This document shows positions 32,930 to 41,278 of a stretch of 64,000 nt of DNA, in pieces. A program made the position numbers and the translations under genes. Source of the stretch: an uncultured Clostridia bacterium (GTDB taxonomy: Bacteria; Bacillota; Clostridia; Peptostreptococcales; Anaerovoracaceae). Within the stretch, counting starts at the first letter, position 1, and each line of letters starts with the position of its first letter. The stretch covers positions 124,001 through 188,000 of the forward strand of contig CALCEY010000010.1 in NCBI GenBank assembly GCA_937900415.1, written 5' to 3'. The notes beneath the pieces were generated by a model, which was not told where the DNA came from, did no database searches, and saw only the letters and a program-made list of their open reading frames with translations.

Positions 32930-33745
32930 CTATAAATCGAGATTTTTAAATTTAAGTATGAGATTGGATTTTTCTGTCTCTAAAATTTTCTGAATCATAT
33001 TTGTAAAATTCTCTGACAGGTCGCTGGCATAAAAAATGTTTTCTGCGTCGTTGCCCTTCCCCGCCAGCATATCCTCAGCTTCCAATATTTTTTTAATCCT
33101 TCCTATAATTTCGCATGACGGATTGATGATGTTCAGCTGAGGATATATTTTTTCAATACCCTTTCTGATTATGGGATAATGAGTACATCCCAAAACCAAG
33201 GTGTCTATGGAATTTTCCTTAATAAAGTCATCCATATAATAATGTATCGTCAAATCCATTATCTCATTTTCAACTATGCCTTCTTCTATCAGAGGAACGA
33301 AGGCCGGAGTCGCCTTGTCGAAAACTTTAAGAACGGGCTTCAAGGCTTGTATCCGTTCTTTATATACTCCGCTGTAAACAGTCGCTTTTGTTCCTATTAT
33401 CCCTATCCTGTTGTCTTTTCCGCAGATAGCGGCAGTCTTTTCCGCCGCGGGATTGATTATGCCAACTATGGGAATATCGGGAATTCTTCGCCTCAGGTCA
33501 GCAAGGCATGTGGCGCTTATTGTGTTGCAGGCGATAACCAGCATCTTAACGTTCTTTGAAACGAGAAAGTCCGCAATCTGAAAAGAATACTGCCTTATTG
33601 TCGAAACAGCCTTGGAACCGTAAGGGGTTCTTGCCGTGTCTCCGAAATAAATCACTCTCTCGTCAGGCAAACTTTCAAAGAGATGCGGAATACTTGTAAG
33701 GCCTCCGAGGCCCGAGTCGAAAAAACCTATAGGTCTGTCATCCAT
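32930..33745 (-). CDS. murI: Glutamate racemase
   Basis: Makes D-glutamate for peptidoglycan. 271 residues with the start motif IGFFDSGLGGL, the first catalytic cysteine C73 in IACNTISAT and the second in LGCTHYP, plus FGDTARTPYG binding residues. This is the standard two-cysteine racemase, full length. GGAAGGA precedes the ATG. It is divergent from the non-coding RNA candidate at 33.8 kb, and the intergenic stretch 32808-32929 shows no clear signal. Confidence 0.95.
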   Translation of the reverse strand: MDDRPIGFFDSGLGGLTSIPHLFESLPDERVIYFGDTARTPYGSKAVSTIRQYSFQIADFLVSKNVKMLVIACNTISATCLADLRRRIPDIPIVGIINPAAEKTAAICGKDNRIGIIGTKATVYSGVYKERIQALKPVLKVFDKATPAFVPLIEEGIVENEIMDLTIHYYMDDFIKENSIDTLVLGCTHYPIIRKGIEKIYPQLNIINPSCEIIGRIKKILEAEDMLAGKGNDAENIFYASDLSENFTNMIQKILETEKSNLILKFKNLDL

Positions 33746-33780
33746 TTATATAAATTCCTTCCGTAATTATCTGATATTCT

Positions 33781-33800
33781 TACTGCAAGTGTGGTATAAT
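33781..33800 (+). promoter_or_regulatory. Extended -10 promoter before the non-coding RNA candidate
   Basis: TGGTATAAT (extended -10, TATAAT at 33795-33800). The predicted start near 33807 coincides with the first base of the long stem. No good -35 box, which is usual for extended -10 promoters. Confidence 0.6.
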
Positions 33801-33806
33801 TGTCTT

Positions 33807-34009
33807 AGTGCAAAGTCTTCAAGCATACCCTCGCAGGCAGGCGAAACGACGGCTCACATCTTTATTTTCAGGGAATTAAAATAACTCGCCCCATATGAAA
33901 CGGCTTGAAATTTTTTCCGTCTCGGACAGATTTTAATTCCGGACTGAAAATATGCGCTTTATCGCCTGTTTCGTAGGCTGCGCTTCGGAAAACCTGAAGC
34001 CTTTGCATT
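33807..34009 (+). ncRNA. Rod-shaped structured RNA, 6S RNA-like candidate
   Basis: The sequence folds by hand into one long hairpin. Closing stem: AGTGCAAAG/CTTTGCATT (33807-33815 with 34001-34009), then CTTCA/TGAAG, CGCAG/CTGCG and CGAAAC/GTTTCG. A symmetric 15/15-nt internal loop follows (33848-33862 and 33953-33967). The terminal stem is TATTTTCAG/CTGAAAATA and GGAATTAAAAT/ATTTTAATTCC with a 3-nt bulge, and an apical region near 33895-33920. Closing stem, central bubble and terminal stem at about 200 nt is the architecture of 6S RNA, which mimics an open promoter and binds RNA polymerase. No open reading frame fits, and signatures of RNase P RNA, tmRNA and SRP RNA are absent. Identity as 6S is inferred from shape only. 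Confidence 0.5.
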
Positions 34010-34126
34010 GACAAGGCTCCGTGTCAGTCTTCAAACCTTTGCAGCTTATTCGGCTGCCGGCCGGGCAAATTCTATTGTCTTTACCGCCGGACTGTTTTTT
34101 AAGCTTTCAACCGGTGAAGCGTAGTC

Positions 34127-34179
34127 ATAATTGCCTTATCACAAAGTCTTCAAGCATACTCTCGCAGGCAGACGAAACG
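34127..34179 (+). repeat. Partial direct copy of the 5' end of the RNA candidate
   Basis: 53 bp matching 33796-33848 at 47 positions, 331 bp downstream, including the -10 region (CATAAT for TATAAT) and the first 40 nt of the RNA. The matching 3' arm is missing, so it cannot form the same rod. It ends about 50 bp before pepF. The stretch 34010-34126 between the copies has no gene I can support; a T6 run at 34093-34098 has only a weak preceding stem. Confidence 0.85.
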
Positions 34180-34231
34180 TACATAAAAAATTATACTACA
34201 TAAATTATATTTTATCTATAGGGAGGTAAAA

Positions 34232-36031
34232 ATGTCAGATAAAAAATTAAAGCAGAGAGATGAAATCGCCAAGGAATACAAATGGAATATCGAGGCTATG
34301 TACCCTGACGAAAGCATATGGGAAAAGGACCTTGAAGAATCTGTCAAGGCTGCTGGGGATTTTGCCAAATACAGCGGCCGACTTACGGAAAGCGCAGAAA
34401 CTTTGCTGAGCGCACTTAAAGAAAACGACGCAATATGGCGCAAAATCGAGCATGCCTATGTCTATGCCGCTATGAAAAAAGATGAAGATAACCGCGTCAA
34501 CAAATATCAGGCCATGAACGACAAGTGCGGCAGCGCAATCGCAAAAATTGCTGCTGCAACGTCTTTCTTCACGCCACAGCTTCTTGAAGCCTCAAAAGAA
34601 AAGATTGAAAACTTCATAGAAGAAGAGCCCGGACTTGAGCAGTACAGATTCCTGCTGGAATCTACCCTTCGCGAGAAGGAGCACGTCCTTTCCGCCTCTG
34701 AAGAAAATATCCTTGCTCAGATGTCAGAAGTCACAGGCGCCACCAGCGACGTTTTCAAAATGCTCAATAATGCAGACCTTACTTTCGGTGAGGTAAAGGA
34801 TGAAGACGGCGACGCGGTTTCTCTCACCCACGGCAACTACATCACCTTTATGGAAAGCCACGACAGAAGCCTGAGGAAATCAGCCTTCACCAACATGTAC
34901 GAGGCCTACAAAAAGCTGATAAACACTTTAGCCGTAAATTACAATTACAATACCAAGACCGACGTGGTTTCTTCGAGAATACGCAAATACGGCTCGTCCC
35001 TCGAAGCCGCTCTTTCCGGAGGAAATATACCATTAGACGTTTACTGCAATCTTATTTCTCAGGTTCGCGAAAACCTTCCTTCGGTTCACAAATACATGGA
35101 GCTGCGCAAAAAAGCTCTCGGCGTGGATAAACTCATGATGTACGACGTTTACGTGCCTCTGGTAAAGCTTCCTAAAAAGGAAATATCCTTCGAACAGGCA
35201 GTGGAAATGATGGCCAAAGGTCTTGAGCCTCTCGGCGAAGAATACATTTCCCAGGTTAGAAAAGGCATAAAAGAAGGCTGGATAGATATATACGAAAATC
35301 AAGGCAAAACCAGCGGCGCTTACAGCTTCGGATCCTATGACAGCATGCCTTATATCCTGCTCAACTATACGAATTCACTGAAGGACGTGTTCACCATAGT
35401 CCATGAGATGGGTCATTCAATGCATTCATACTATACGAGAAAAACTCAGCCATTTACCTACGGCGATCATTCAATCTTTACGGCGGAAGTAGCCTCCACA
35501 GTCAACGAGTCGCTGCTTATAAAACATCTCCTCGCCACTGAAAAAGATGAAGAAATGCGTAAATATCTGCTTAATTATTATATAGAAGAATTCCGTACGA
35601 CGCTTTTCCGCCAGACCATGTTCGCCGAATTCGAGCTTAAAGCTCATGAAGAAATAGAAAAAGGCGGAGTTCTTACTGCCGAATGGCTCAATGAAACTTA
35701 CGGCCGGCTCAATGGCGATTATTTTGGACCTGCGATGGAAAAAGACGATTATATACAATACGAGTGGGCGCGCATACCTCATTTTTACAGAGGATTTTAT
35801 GTATACCAATACGCTACCGGTTATTCAGCCGCTACGGCTATATCCGCAAAAATACTCAATGAAGGTGAAAAGGCCCGCGATAATTATATACGTTTCCTCG
35901 AAAGCGGTTCTTCCAATTATCCTGTCGAACTTTTGAAAATAGCCGGCGTCGACATGGCTTCCCCAGAGCCTGTTAAAATGGCTATGGAAACCTTTAAAAA
36001 TCTTGTTGAAGAACTGGAAAAAATATTATAA
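34232..36031 (+). CDS. pepF: Oligoendopeptidase F (M3 family)
   Basis: Cytoplasmic zinc metallopeptidase cleaving oligopeptides of roughly 7-17 residues. 599 residues, the usual PepF length. The zinc site HEMGH is at residues 391-395 within IVHEMGHSMHSYY, and the second zinc ligand region FTAEVASTVNE follows; the N-terminal helical lobe is typical. AGGGAGG is 7 nt before ATG. First gene of a plus-strand run with nadK and the pseudouridine synthase gene. It would supply amino acids from peptides, fitting an amino-acid-using anaerobe. Confidence 0.95.
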   Translation: MSDKKLKQRDEIAKEYKWNIEAMYPDESIWEKDLEESVKAAGDFAKYSGRLTESAETLLSALKENDAIWRKIEHAYVYAAMKKDEDNRVNKYQAMNDKCGSAIAKIAAATSFFTPQLLEASKEKIENFIEEEPGLEQYRFLLESTLREKEHVLSASEENILAQMSEVTGATSDVFKMLNNADLTFGEVKDEDGDAVSLTHGNYITFMESHDRSLRKSAFTNMYEAYKKLINTLAVNYNYNTKTDVVSSRIRKYGSSLEAALSGGNIPLDVYCNLISQVRENLPSVHKYMELRKKALGVDKLMMYDVYVPLVKLPKKEISFEQAVEMMAKGLEPLGEEYISQVRKGIKEGWIDIYENQGKTSGAYSFGSYDSMPYILLNYTNSLKDVFTIVHEMGHSMHSYYTRKTQPFTYGDHSIFTAEVASTVNESLLIKHLLATEKDEEMRKYLLNYYIEEFRTTLFRQTMFAEFELKAHEEIEKGGVLTAEWLNETYGRLNGDYFGPAMEKDDYIQYEWARIPHFYRGFYVYQYATGYSAATAISAKILNEGEKARDNYIRFLESGSSNYPVELLKIAGVDMASPEPVKMAMETFKNLVEELEKIL

Positions 36032-36040
36032 TATCAATGT

Positions 36041-36841
36041 ATGGACAAGAAAATTTACGTTTATGCCAATGACACAGAGATGTCGAAAATAATTGAAAAA
36101 ACGCTCCGTGATAAGCTGTTTAAAACAGGTCTCAGAGTCTATGAAGATTATGACGAAAATACGGAACTTATAATCTGTATCGGCGGCGACGGCACGCTTT
36201 TGCGGCTGGTGCAGGAATTCGATTTTCCCAAGACGCCCATCGTAGGCGTCAACACCGGACATCTTGGTTTTTTTCAGGAGATTCTTCCTGAAAAGATAGA
36301 AGATTTCATCTTCTTTTACAATCAGGGCAAGTACAGTATTCAGGGGCTCAACGGAGTCACGGCGACAATCAGGACGAAAAACAAAACATCAAAGCATACG
36401 GCTCTCAACGACATAACCGTCCGCGGAGTTTTAACTCATCCCGTTCATCTGAACTTTTCCATAAACAATAGTTTTATAGAAAGATTCAGCGGAGATGGAA
36501 TATGCGTGGCTACTCCCGCCGGAAGCACTGCGTATAATTATGCTTTAGGAGGCAGTATCGTTGACCCCAGGCTCAATCTGCTTCAGATAACGCCTATCGC
36601 TCCAATGCACAATACTGCCTACCGTTCTTTTACATCCAGTATCCTGCTGCCCGCCAACGACAAGCTTACAGTAATTCCGTGCAGCGATTACGACAGAAAT
36701 CTGAGCGTTGTCTACGACGGTCTTATGAAAGAGTATACCGATGTAAAAGAGCTGACCATTCAGCTTTCAAGAAAAAAGATAAATCTCATCCGCTTCGACG
36801 ACTATCAATTCTGGGAAAAAGTAAAAAGCAAATTTTTGTAA
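36041..36841 (+). CDS. nadK: NAD kinase
   Basis: Phosphorylates NAD to NADP. 266 residues with the GGDGT loop (G48-T52), GVNTGHLGFF, the LNDITVRG segment and TPAGSTAYNYALGG, all family hallmarks. It starts 9 bp after pepF; no good ribosome site is seen, so expression may rely on coupling to pepF. Followed 17 bp later by the RluD-like gene, a neighbour often found beside nadK in Firmicutes. Confidence 0.95.
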   Translation: MDKKIYVYANDTEMSKIIEKTLRDKLFKTGLRVYEDYDENTELIICIGGDGTLLRLVQEFDFPKTPIVGVNTGHLGFFQEILPEKIEDFIFFYNQGKYSIQGLNGVTATIRTKNKTSKHTALNDITVRGVLTHPVHLNFSINNSFIERFSGDGICVATPAGSTAYNYALGGSIVDPRLNLLQITPIAPMHNTAYRSFTSSILLPANDKLTVIPCSDYDRNLSVVYDGLMKEYTDVKELTIQLSRKKINLIRFDDYQFWEKVKSKFL

Positions 36842-36858
36842 AAGGATATACAAGACAT

Positions 36859-37860
36859 ATGACGCAATTTTATTATACAGTAACGGAAAAAGACAAGGAG
36901 CTCTCTGTAAAAGAGCTCCTTCGCCGTAATTTTCACTTTTCTTCAAGGCTTCTTACAAAGCTGAAAAAAAACGACCTCGTAACTGTAGGCGGATTCCCGG
37001 TCAGAGGCTGGATGAAACTTCAGGCCGGCGACAAGTTGACCATAACCCTACCCGAGGAAACTTGCGACTTTCTACCTGAGGACATACCCATCGAAACCGT
37101 ATTTGAGGATGAACACCTCCTAGTCATAAATAAACAACCCGGATACGTAGTACACCCCACCAAGGGAAAGCCGAATAATACCATAGCCAACGGCATAATG
37201 AAAAAAATGGCAGATGACGGCGCAATGTACAAAATACGCTTTGCCAACAGGTTGGATATGAATACATCCGGCCTCTTGATAATTGCAAAAAGCAGTTTCG
37301 TGCAAGAAAGCCTTATACAGCAGATGAAACGCAATCAGGTTGAAAAGCGTTATCTTGCTGTATTAGACGGCATCATAATGGAGGAAAACGGCACTGTAGA
37401 CAAGCCTATCGGCAGACCGGACCCTGATGAGGTTGAACGCTGGATTCTCCCCGTCGAAAGCGGGGGATACGATTCCGTTACTCATTATACGGTTCTCCGC
37501 CGGTTTAAAAATGATAGCCCAGAGGGCTGTCCTTCAGGCTATACGCTTGCAGAGCTAAAGCTGGAAACAGGCAGAACCCATCAAATCCGCGTACACATGG
37601 CCTCTATAGGCCATCCCGTTACAGGCGATCACCTTTATTGCAACGGAGACCCGTTCGAATACCGCAGGACTCTTAAAGAGAAACACCTGTGTTCTGAGAG
37701 TTTCTGCTCAGATACTGCGAATCCTTATATCAAAAGACAGGCTCTTCACGCCTATACGCTTTCGTTCACACATCCGGTATCCGGAGAAAAACTTGAGCTT
37801 GAGGCGCCTCTTCCCGATGATATGAAAACATTGATTGAAAAAATCGGCAAACTTCATTAA
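36859..37860 (+). CDS. RluA/RluD family pseudouridine synthase
   Basis: Isomerises uridines in rRNA. 333 residues from ATG 36859 (AGGA upstream); the longer frame from 36679 overlaps nadK and has no ribosome site. An N-terminal S4-like RNA-binding domain (residues ~15-65, SSRLLTKLKKNDLVTV) precedes the catalytic domain, where the HRLD motif reads NRLDMNTSG with the catalytic D133. ETGRTHQIRVHM and GHPVTGDHLY follow as in the family. Which uridine it modifies cannot be said. A terminator overlaps its last codons. Confidence 0.92.
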   Translation: MTQFYYTVTEKDKELSVKELLRRNFHFSSRLLTKLKKNDLVTVGGFPVRGWMKLQAGDKLTITLPEETCDFLPEDIPIETVFEDEHLLVINKQPGYVVHPTKGKPNNTIANGIMKKMADDGAMYKIRFANRLDMNTSGLLIIAKSSFVQESLIQQMKRNQVEKRYLAVLDGIIMEENGTVDKPIGRPDPDEVERWILPVESGGYDSVTHYTVLRRFKNDSPEGCPSGYTLAELKLETGRTHQIRVHMASIGHPVTGDHLYCNGDPFEYRRTLKEKHLCSESFCSDTANPYIKRQALHAYTLSFTHPVSGEKLELEAPLPDDMKTLIEKIGKLH

Positions 37861-37872
37861 GTTGCCGATTTT
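37840..37872. terminator. Intrinsic terminator overlapping the end of the pseudouridine synthase gene
   Basis: AAAATCGGCAA/TTGCCGATTTT, an 11-bp stem with an 11-nt loop containing the stop codon. The symmetric A/T flanks allow action in both directions between convergent genes. Confidence 0.85.
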
Positions 37873-37897
37873 GTTAATTTTGTCTGTTTTGTTGATT

Positions 37898-39565
37898 TTA
37901 CACCTTTTCCGCTTTTGACATTTCCCTTCTGCGTCTTCTGAATCTTACGAGCAGGATAATTATAACAACCGCTGAAACGGCAGCTGCCATACTTATTCCC
38001 CCTATTACCATTCTCTTATATTCACTATAGGCATCTTTGTACTCTTCAACCGCCTGCTCGTAGGCAGTTAAAAGCATTTCAGACTCTTCCGCCGCATTAT
38101 CGTCTGAATAATACTCGCTTTCACGGTAATCAAAGACTGCTTCATAAGATTCTTCTACATCATCATACCCCTTATCATAGGATTTTATCTGTTTAAATAT
38201 TTTCTCCTCCTCGCAAAATTCCATCAGGTTCACAATTTCCTCAGGAATTTCGTACAAGGGCGGAGCTAAATCAGTCTGAACCTCAAGGCGCAGAGCCTGC
38301 TCAAAAGCATATCCTGCGCTTATCACCGACGCTTCGTCATAGCAGCGTCCTACGAATTCTATACCGACAGGAAGCCCGTGGCTGTCAAGCGCCATAGGCA
38401 CCGTCATGGCAGGAGCTCCGGCCGCAGGCGCTATGTACCAGCCGGTGCTGTTACCTTTAGACGAAGCTGCCGCACCGTGAGTCATAACGGTGCTTAATAT
38501 CGTAGGATAAACGGCCACATCTACATCGTATCTGTCCATTGCCGCCGTAAAGGTTTTACGATATGACGCCACATTACATTCCCAGCTTGAAGCCAGAGGG
38601 AAATTCATCTGTATTATCTGCGCCCCATTTGCTTCCAGCAAATCCACTGCCTTGTTGAAATATCCCTTAAATTCCGAAGAAGCACCTGATGCCAATCCCC
38701 TAACTACGCCTATTTTCATTCCGCTCAAAGCCTTTTCGGAAAGGTAAATGCTGTAATCGGTCTCAAAGCTGCTCATTGCACTCAATATTATTGCCGCGTC
38801 CTCAACAGTTGCAGCCATCGGTCCGGCAGTATCCCTGTCCCCCATACATACTGTAATTCCCGCTGTTGAAAGAAGTCCTTTTGTCGGCCTTATCCCTACT
38901 ACCCCGTTTGCAGAAGCCGGAACTCTTATAGATGCATTGGTATCGGTTCCTACACATATGGGAGCCAAAGACGCTGCGGCTGATACGGCGCTGCCGCCGG
39001 AAGAACCATATGACGTTCTCGATAAATCAAAGGCGTTGTTTACACGGCCGTAATCGCTTATCGAATACTGGGAGTGTTCGGCGTATGTGTCCATGTTGGC
39101 TTTTGCAGCTATTACAGCTCCTGCGTCCTTCAGAGCCTCCACTACTTCTGCGTCCTCGCCTGCAATTTTTCCCGCCAGTGAAGAGCTGCCGTTGGTAGTT
39201 GCCATTCCGGCGACGTCTATATTGTCCTTCACTATCACAGGCAATCCGAAAACATCGCTTGCCCTGCCGCTTTTTTCGTATATTTCATCACATTTTTCAG
39301 CCTCCTCAAGGGCAGTATCGGAAACCGAAATTATACATTGGTACATGTCTCCATAAGCTTCGATACGCTCCAGATATAAGGTCATTATCTGCTTATATGT
39401 CAGTTTTCCGTCGTCGACAGCCTGCTGAAGCTCTTTTATATCCATCTGCGTTATATCAACCGCCGCAAATGAATAGCTCTCTTCTTCTCCTAATGCCGTT
39501 ATTCCTGACGACGCGGCAAAACTAAATACAAGAAAAGCAAAAATTACAGTCATACGTTTTTTCAT
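37898..39565 (-). CDS. Exported, membrane-anchored amidase-signature hydrolase
   Basis: 555 residues. An N-terminal signal peptide (MKKRMTVIFAFLVFSFAASS), an amidase-signature domain (about 45-440) and a C-terminal segment of alternating charge (440-520) precede a single transmembrane helix (AVSAVVIIILLV) and a basic RFRRRRRE stop-transfer tail. The Ser-cisSer-Lys centre is visible: K113 in VIVKDN, YGSSGGSAVSAAA near 186-198, and S212 in TDTNASIRVPAS where GGS is usual. The domain would face outside. The family hydrolyses amides; the target is unknown. Its ATG overlaps the MurE-like stop as ATGA, so the two are coupled and a wall-related role is an attractive inference. Confidence 0.88.
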   Translation of the reverse strand: MKKRMTVIFAFLVFSFAASSGITALGEEESYSFAAVDITQMDIKELQQAVDDGKLTYKQIMTLYLERIEAYGDMYQCIISVSDTALEEAEKCDEIYEKSGRASDVFGLPVIVKDNIDVAGMATTNGSSSLAGKIAGEDAEVVEALKDAGAVIAAKANMDTYAEHSQYSISDYGRVNNAFDLSRTSYGSSGGSAVSAAASLAPICVGTDTNASIRVPASANGVVGIRPTKGLLSTAGITVCMGDRDTAGPMAATVEDAAIILSAMSSFETDYSIYLSEKALSGMKIGVVRGLASGASSEFKGYFNKAVDLLEANGAQIIQMNFPLASSWECNVASYRKTFTAAMDRYDVDVAVYPTILSTVMTHGAAASSKGNSTGWYIAPAAGAPAMTVPMALDSHGLPVGIEFVGRCYDEASVISAGYAFEQALRLEVQTDLAPPLYEIPEEIVNLMEFCEEEKIFKQIKSYDKGYDDVEESYEAVFDYRESEYYSDDNAAEESEMLLTAYEQAVEEYKDAYSEYKRMVIGGISMAAAVSAVVIIILLVRFRRRRREMSKAEKV

Positions 39566-41025
39566 TTAGTTTTTACATACCTTTCTACCCTGTCACGATC
39601 CTCATCGCTTCCGGCTGCAATTACCACCCATCCGTTTTCCGCCTCCTGGCAAGCAAAAGCAACAGCCTCATCTCTGTCAGGTATTATGACGGATTCTTTT
39701 TCTGAAGATATATATTGTTTTATCTCCCGGCAAATTTTTTCAACAGGCTCGTTTCCTGGATATTGTTCAGTCAAAACGGCCTTATCCACATAATTGTTTA
39801 TTACATCAGCCAGTTCTTTTCTTCTGTTATGCGCTTTCCCGCCAACACAGCCTGAAACGAGCATTATTTTCCTGTCGGGATACAGCTGCTTTATGTTTTT
39901 TAAAAGAGTCTGATAACTTAGTTTATTATGGGCATAGTCTACTATAACGTCTACGTCTTTATCCACAAGGCTGTATATCTCCATCCGACCGCTGACTTTT
40001 ACAGAAGAGAGGCCTCTTTTAATATTCTCAAAAGGAACGTCCAAAGCTCTCGCCAAAGAAATGGCCGCCAGTGCATTGGAAATATTATAGGCTCCGCCTA
40101 TGCTGACAGTTATATCCTCGGTTCCTTCGGGATGTCTGAGCTTAAATCTGATATCGCGTGCTGTAGTTCTAAGGTCATATCCGTAATAATCTGCGCTGTC
40201 GGTTTCTCCGAAGGTCATAACCCTGCGGCAATTTTTCTCCGCAGCCTTTTTTATCCTTTCAAAATACTCAGGCTCAATATCAGCGTTTATGCATGCAAGA
40301 TTGCTCTGCTCAAATATCTTAAGCTTCGAGCAGAAATAATCCTCAAAGTCTCTGTGCTCAGAATCTGAAATGTGATCTTCCGCAATGTTTAAAAAAGCGC
40401 ACGCTTCATATTTCAGCGCTGCCGTTCTCTCGTATTTAAGCGCCTGAGACGATGTCTCCATTATCAAATACCTACAGCCGTTTTCGGCGCAATCTGCCAG
40501 AAGCTTATGAAGTTGGAGAGTTTCCGGAGTAGTCATCTTAGGCGATTTCATTTTAATGCATCCGTCGTAATTATAAATTCCGGAAATAAAGCCCGCATCC
40601 CTGCCGCCGTGCGCACGCTGATATTCATCCATGATAGCTTTTAAAAACGACGCTGTGGTAGACTTGCCCTTTGTACCTGTTATTCCAACCATTTTCAGCT
40701 TCTCATTCCATATGTTGTCATAAAAAATCATACCTATTTCCGACATTGCCTTTCGCATATCCGAAACGATAACAGCCGGGATTTTTTCGCTTATTCTTTT
40801 TTCTGCAACATAACAGAAAGCGCCTTTTTCTATGGCTGACTCCAAGTATTCTTCTTTGAAATTCTTTCCTTTGCATATGAAAAGAGTTCCCTTCTTCACA
40901 TCCATGGAATTATATGAAACATATTCCACAAGGCTGTTTTTCCCGGCATCGCAGTAATCACAGTCCAAAACCAGACCCAGCTCTTTCAGATGCATTATAT
41001 AATCCTGTAAAAGTTTTTCCGCCAT
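39562..41025 (-). CDS. MurE-like Mur ligase without the diaminopimelate motif
   Basis: ATP-dependent amide ligase of the Mur family, 487 residues from ATG 41025 (AGAGGAG upstream). N-terminal UDP-binding-type domain (SYNSMDVKKGTLFICKG), central domain with P-loop GITGTKGKSTTASF, the TTPETLQLH and METSSQALKYER segments typical of MurE, then the ligase C-terminal domain (SGRMEIYSL, VIVDYAHN). The MurE specificity motif DNPR is replaced (VLTEQYPGNEP) and GKGHE-like residues read GSDEDR, so it probably does not add diaminopimelate or lysine as standard MurE does. Coupled to the exported amidase gene. It may ligate another amino acid or a non-peptidoglycan substrate. Confidence 0.85.
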   Translation of the reverse strand: MAEKLLQDYIMHLKELGLVLDCDYCDAGKNSLVEYVSYNSMDVKKGTLFICKGKNFKEEYLESAIEKGAFCYVAEKRISEKIPAVIVSDMRKAMSEIGMIFYDNIWNEKLKMVGITGTKGKSTTASFLKAIMDEYQRAHGGRDAGFISGIYNYDGCIKMKSPKMTTPETLQLHKLLADCAENGCRYLIMETSSQALKYERTAALKYEACAFLNIAEDHISDSEHRDFEDYFCSKLKIFEQSNLACINADIEPEYFERIKKAAEKNCRRVMTFGETDSADYYGYDLRTTARDIRFKLRHPEGTEDITVSIGGAYNISNALAAISLARALDVPFENIKRGLSSVKVSGRMEIYSLVDKDVDVIVDYAHNKLSYQTLLKNIKQLYPDRKIMLVSGCVGGKAHNRRKELADVINNYVDKAVLTEQYPGNEPVEKICREIKQYISSEKESVIIPDRDEAVAFACQEAENGWVVIAAGSDEDRDRVERYVKTK

Positions 41026-41190
41026 TCCTCTTCTCCTCTGTATTACCTGTTTCTCATATATTTTTACCATATCCGCATTGCTTTGTGAATATTCAAATTC
41101 ATTTATTTATCTTAAAATTTAACAAATTCCTTTGTCAACATCTATAGCAAAGCTCTGTAAAAATTTTTATTAAACCGCCAAAGTCATATA

Positions 41191-41231
41191 AAAAACAACG
41201 CCCGGTCCTGATGCCGGAGGGGCGCTGTTTT
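41191..41231 (-). terminator. Intrinsic terminator after the P-loop ATPase gene
   Basis: Minus strand stem AACAGCGCCC/GGGCGTTGTT (one mismatch) with an inner CCGG/CCGG pair, followed by TTTTTTA. Confidence 0.75.
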
Positions 41232-41278
41232 CATTTTACTTCTATTTTGTTGTCTGACCTCTTTTACGTCAAACATAA

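Noticed and set aside
33796..34179. Possible MITE or insertion-sequence remnant
   Set aside because: The inverted arms begin at a promoter and give a symmetric internal-loop rod; no target duplication or transposase, and only one full copy in the window.
33796..34230. Possible RNase P RNA, tmRNA or SRP RNA in the large gap before pepF
   Set aside because: None of the conserved blocks of these RNAs is present; the rod fold fits 6S-like RNA better.
36679..36858. N-terminal extension of the pseudouridine synthase
   Set aside because: It lies inside nadK in another frame; ATG 36859 begins the S4-like domain.
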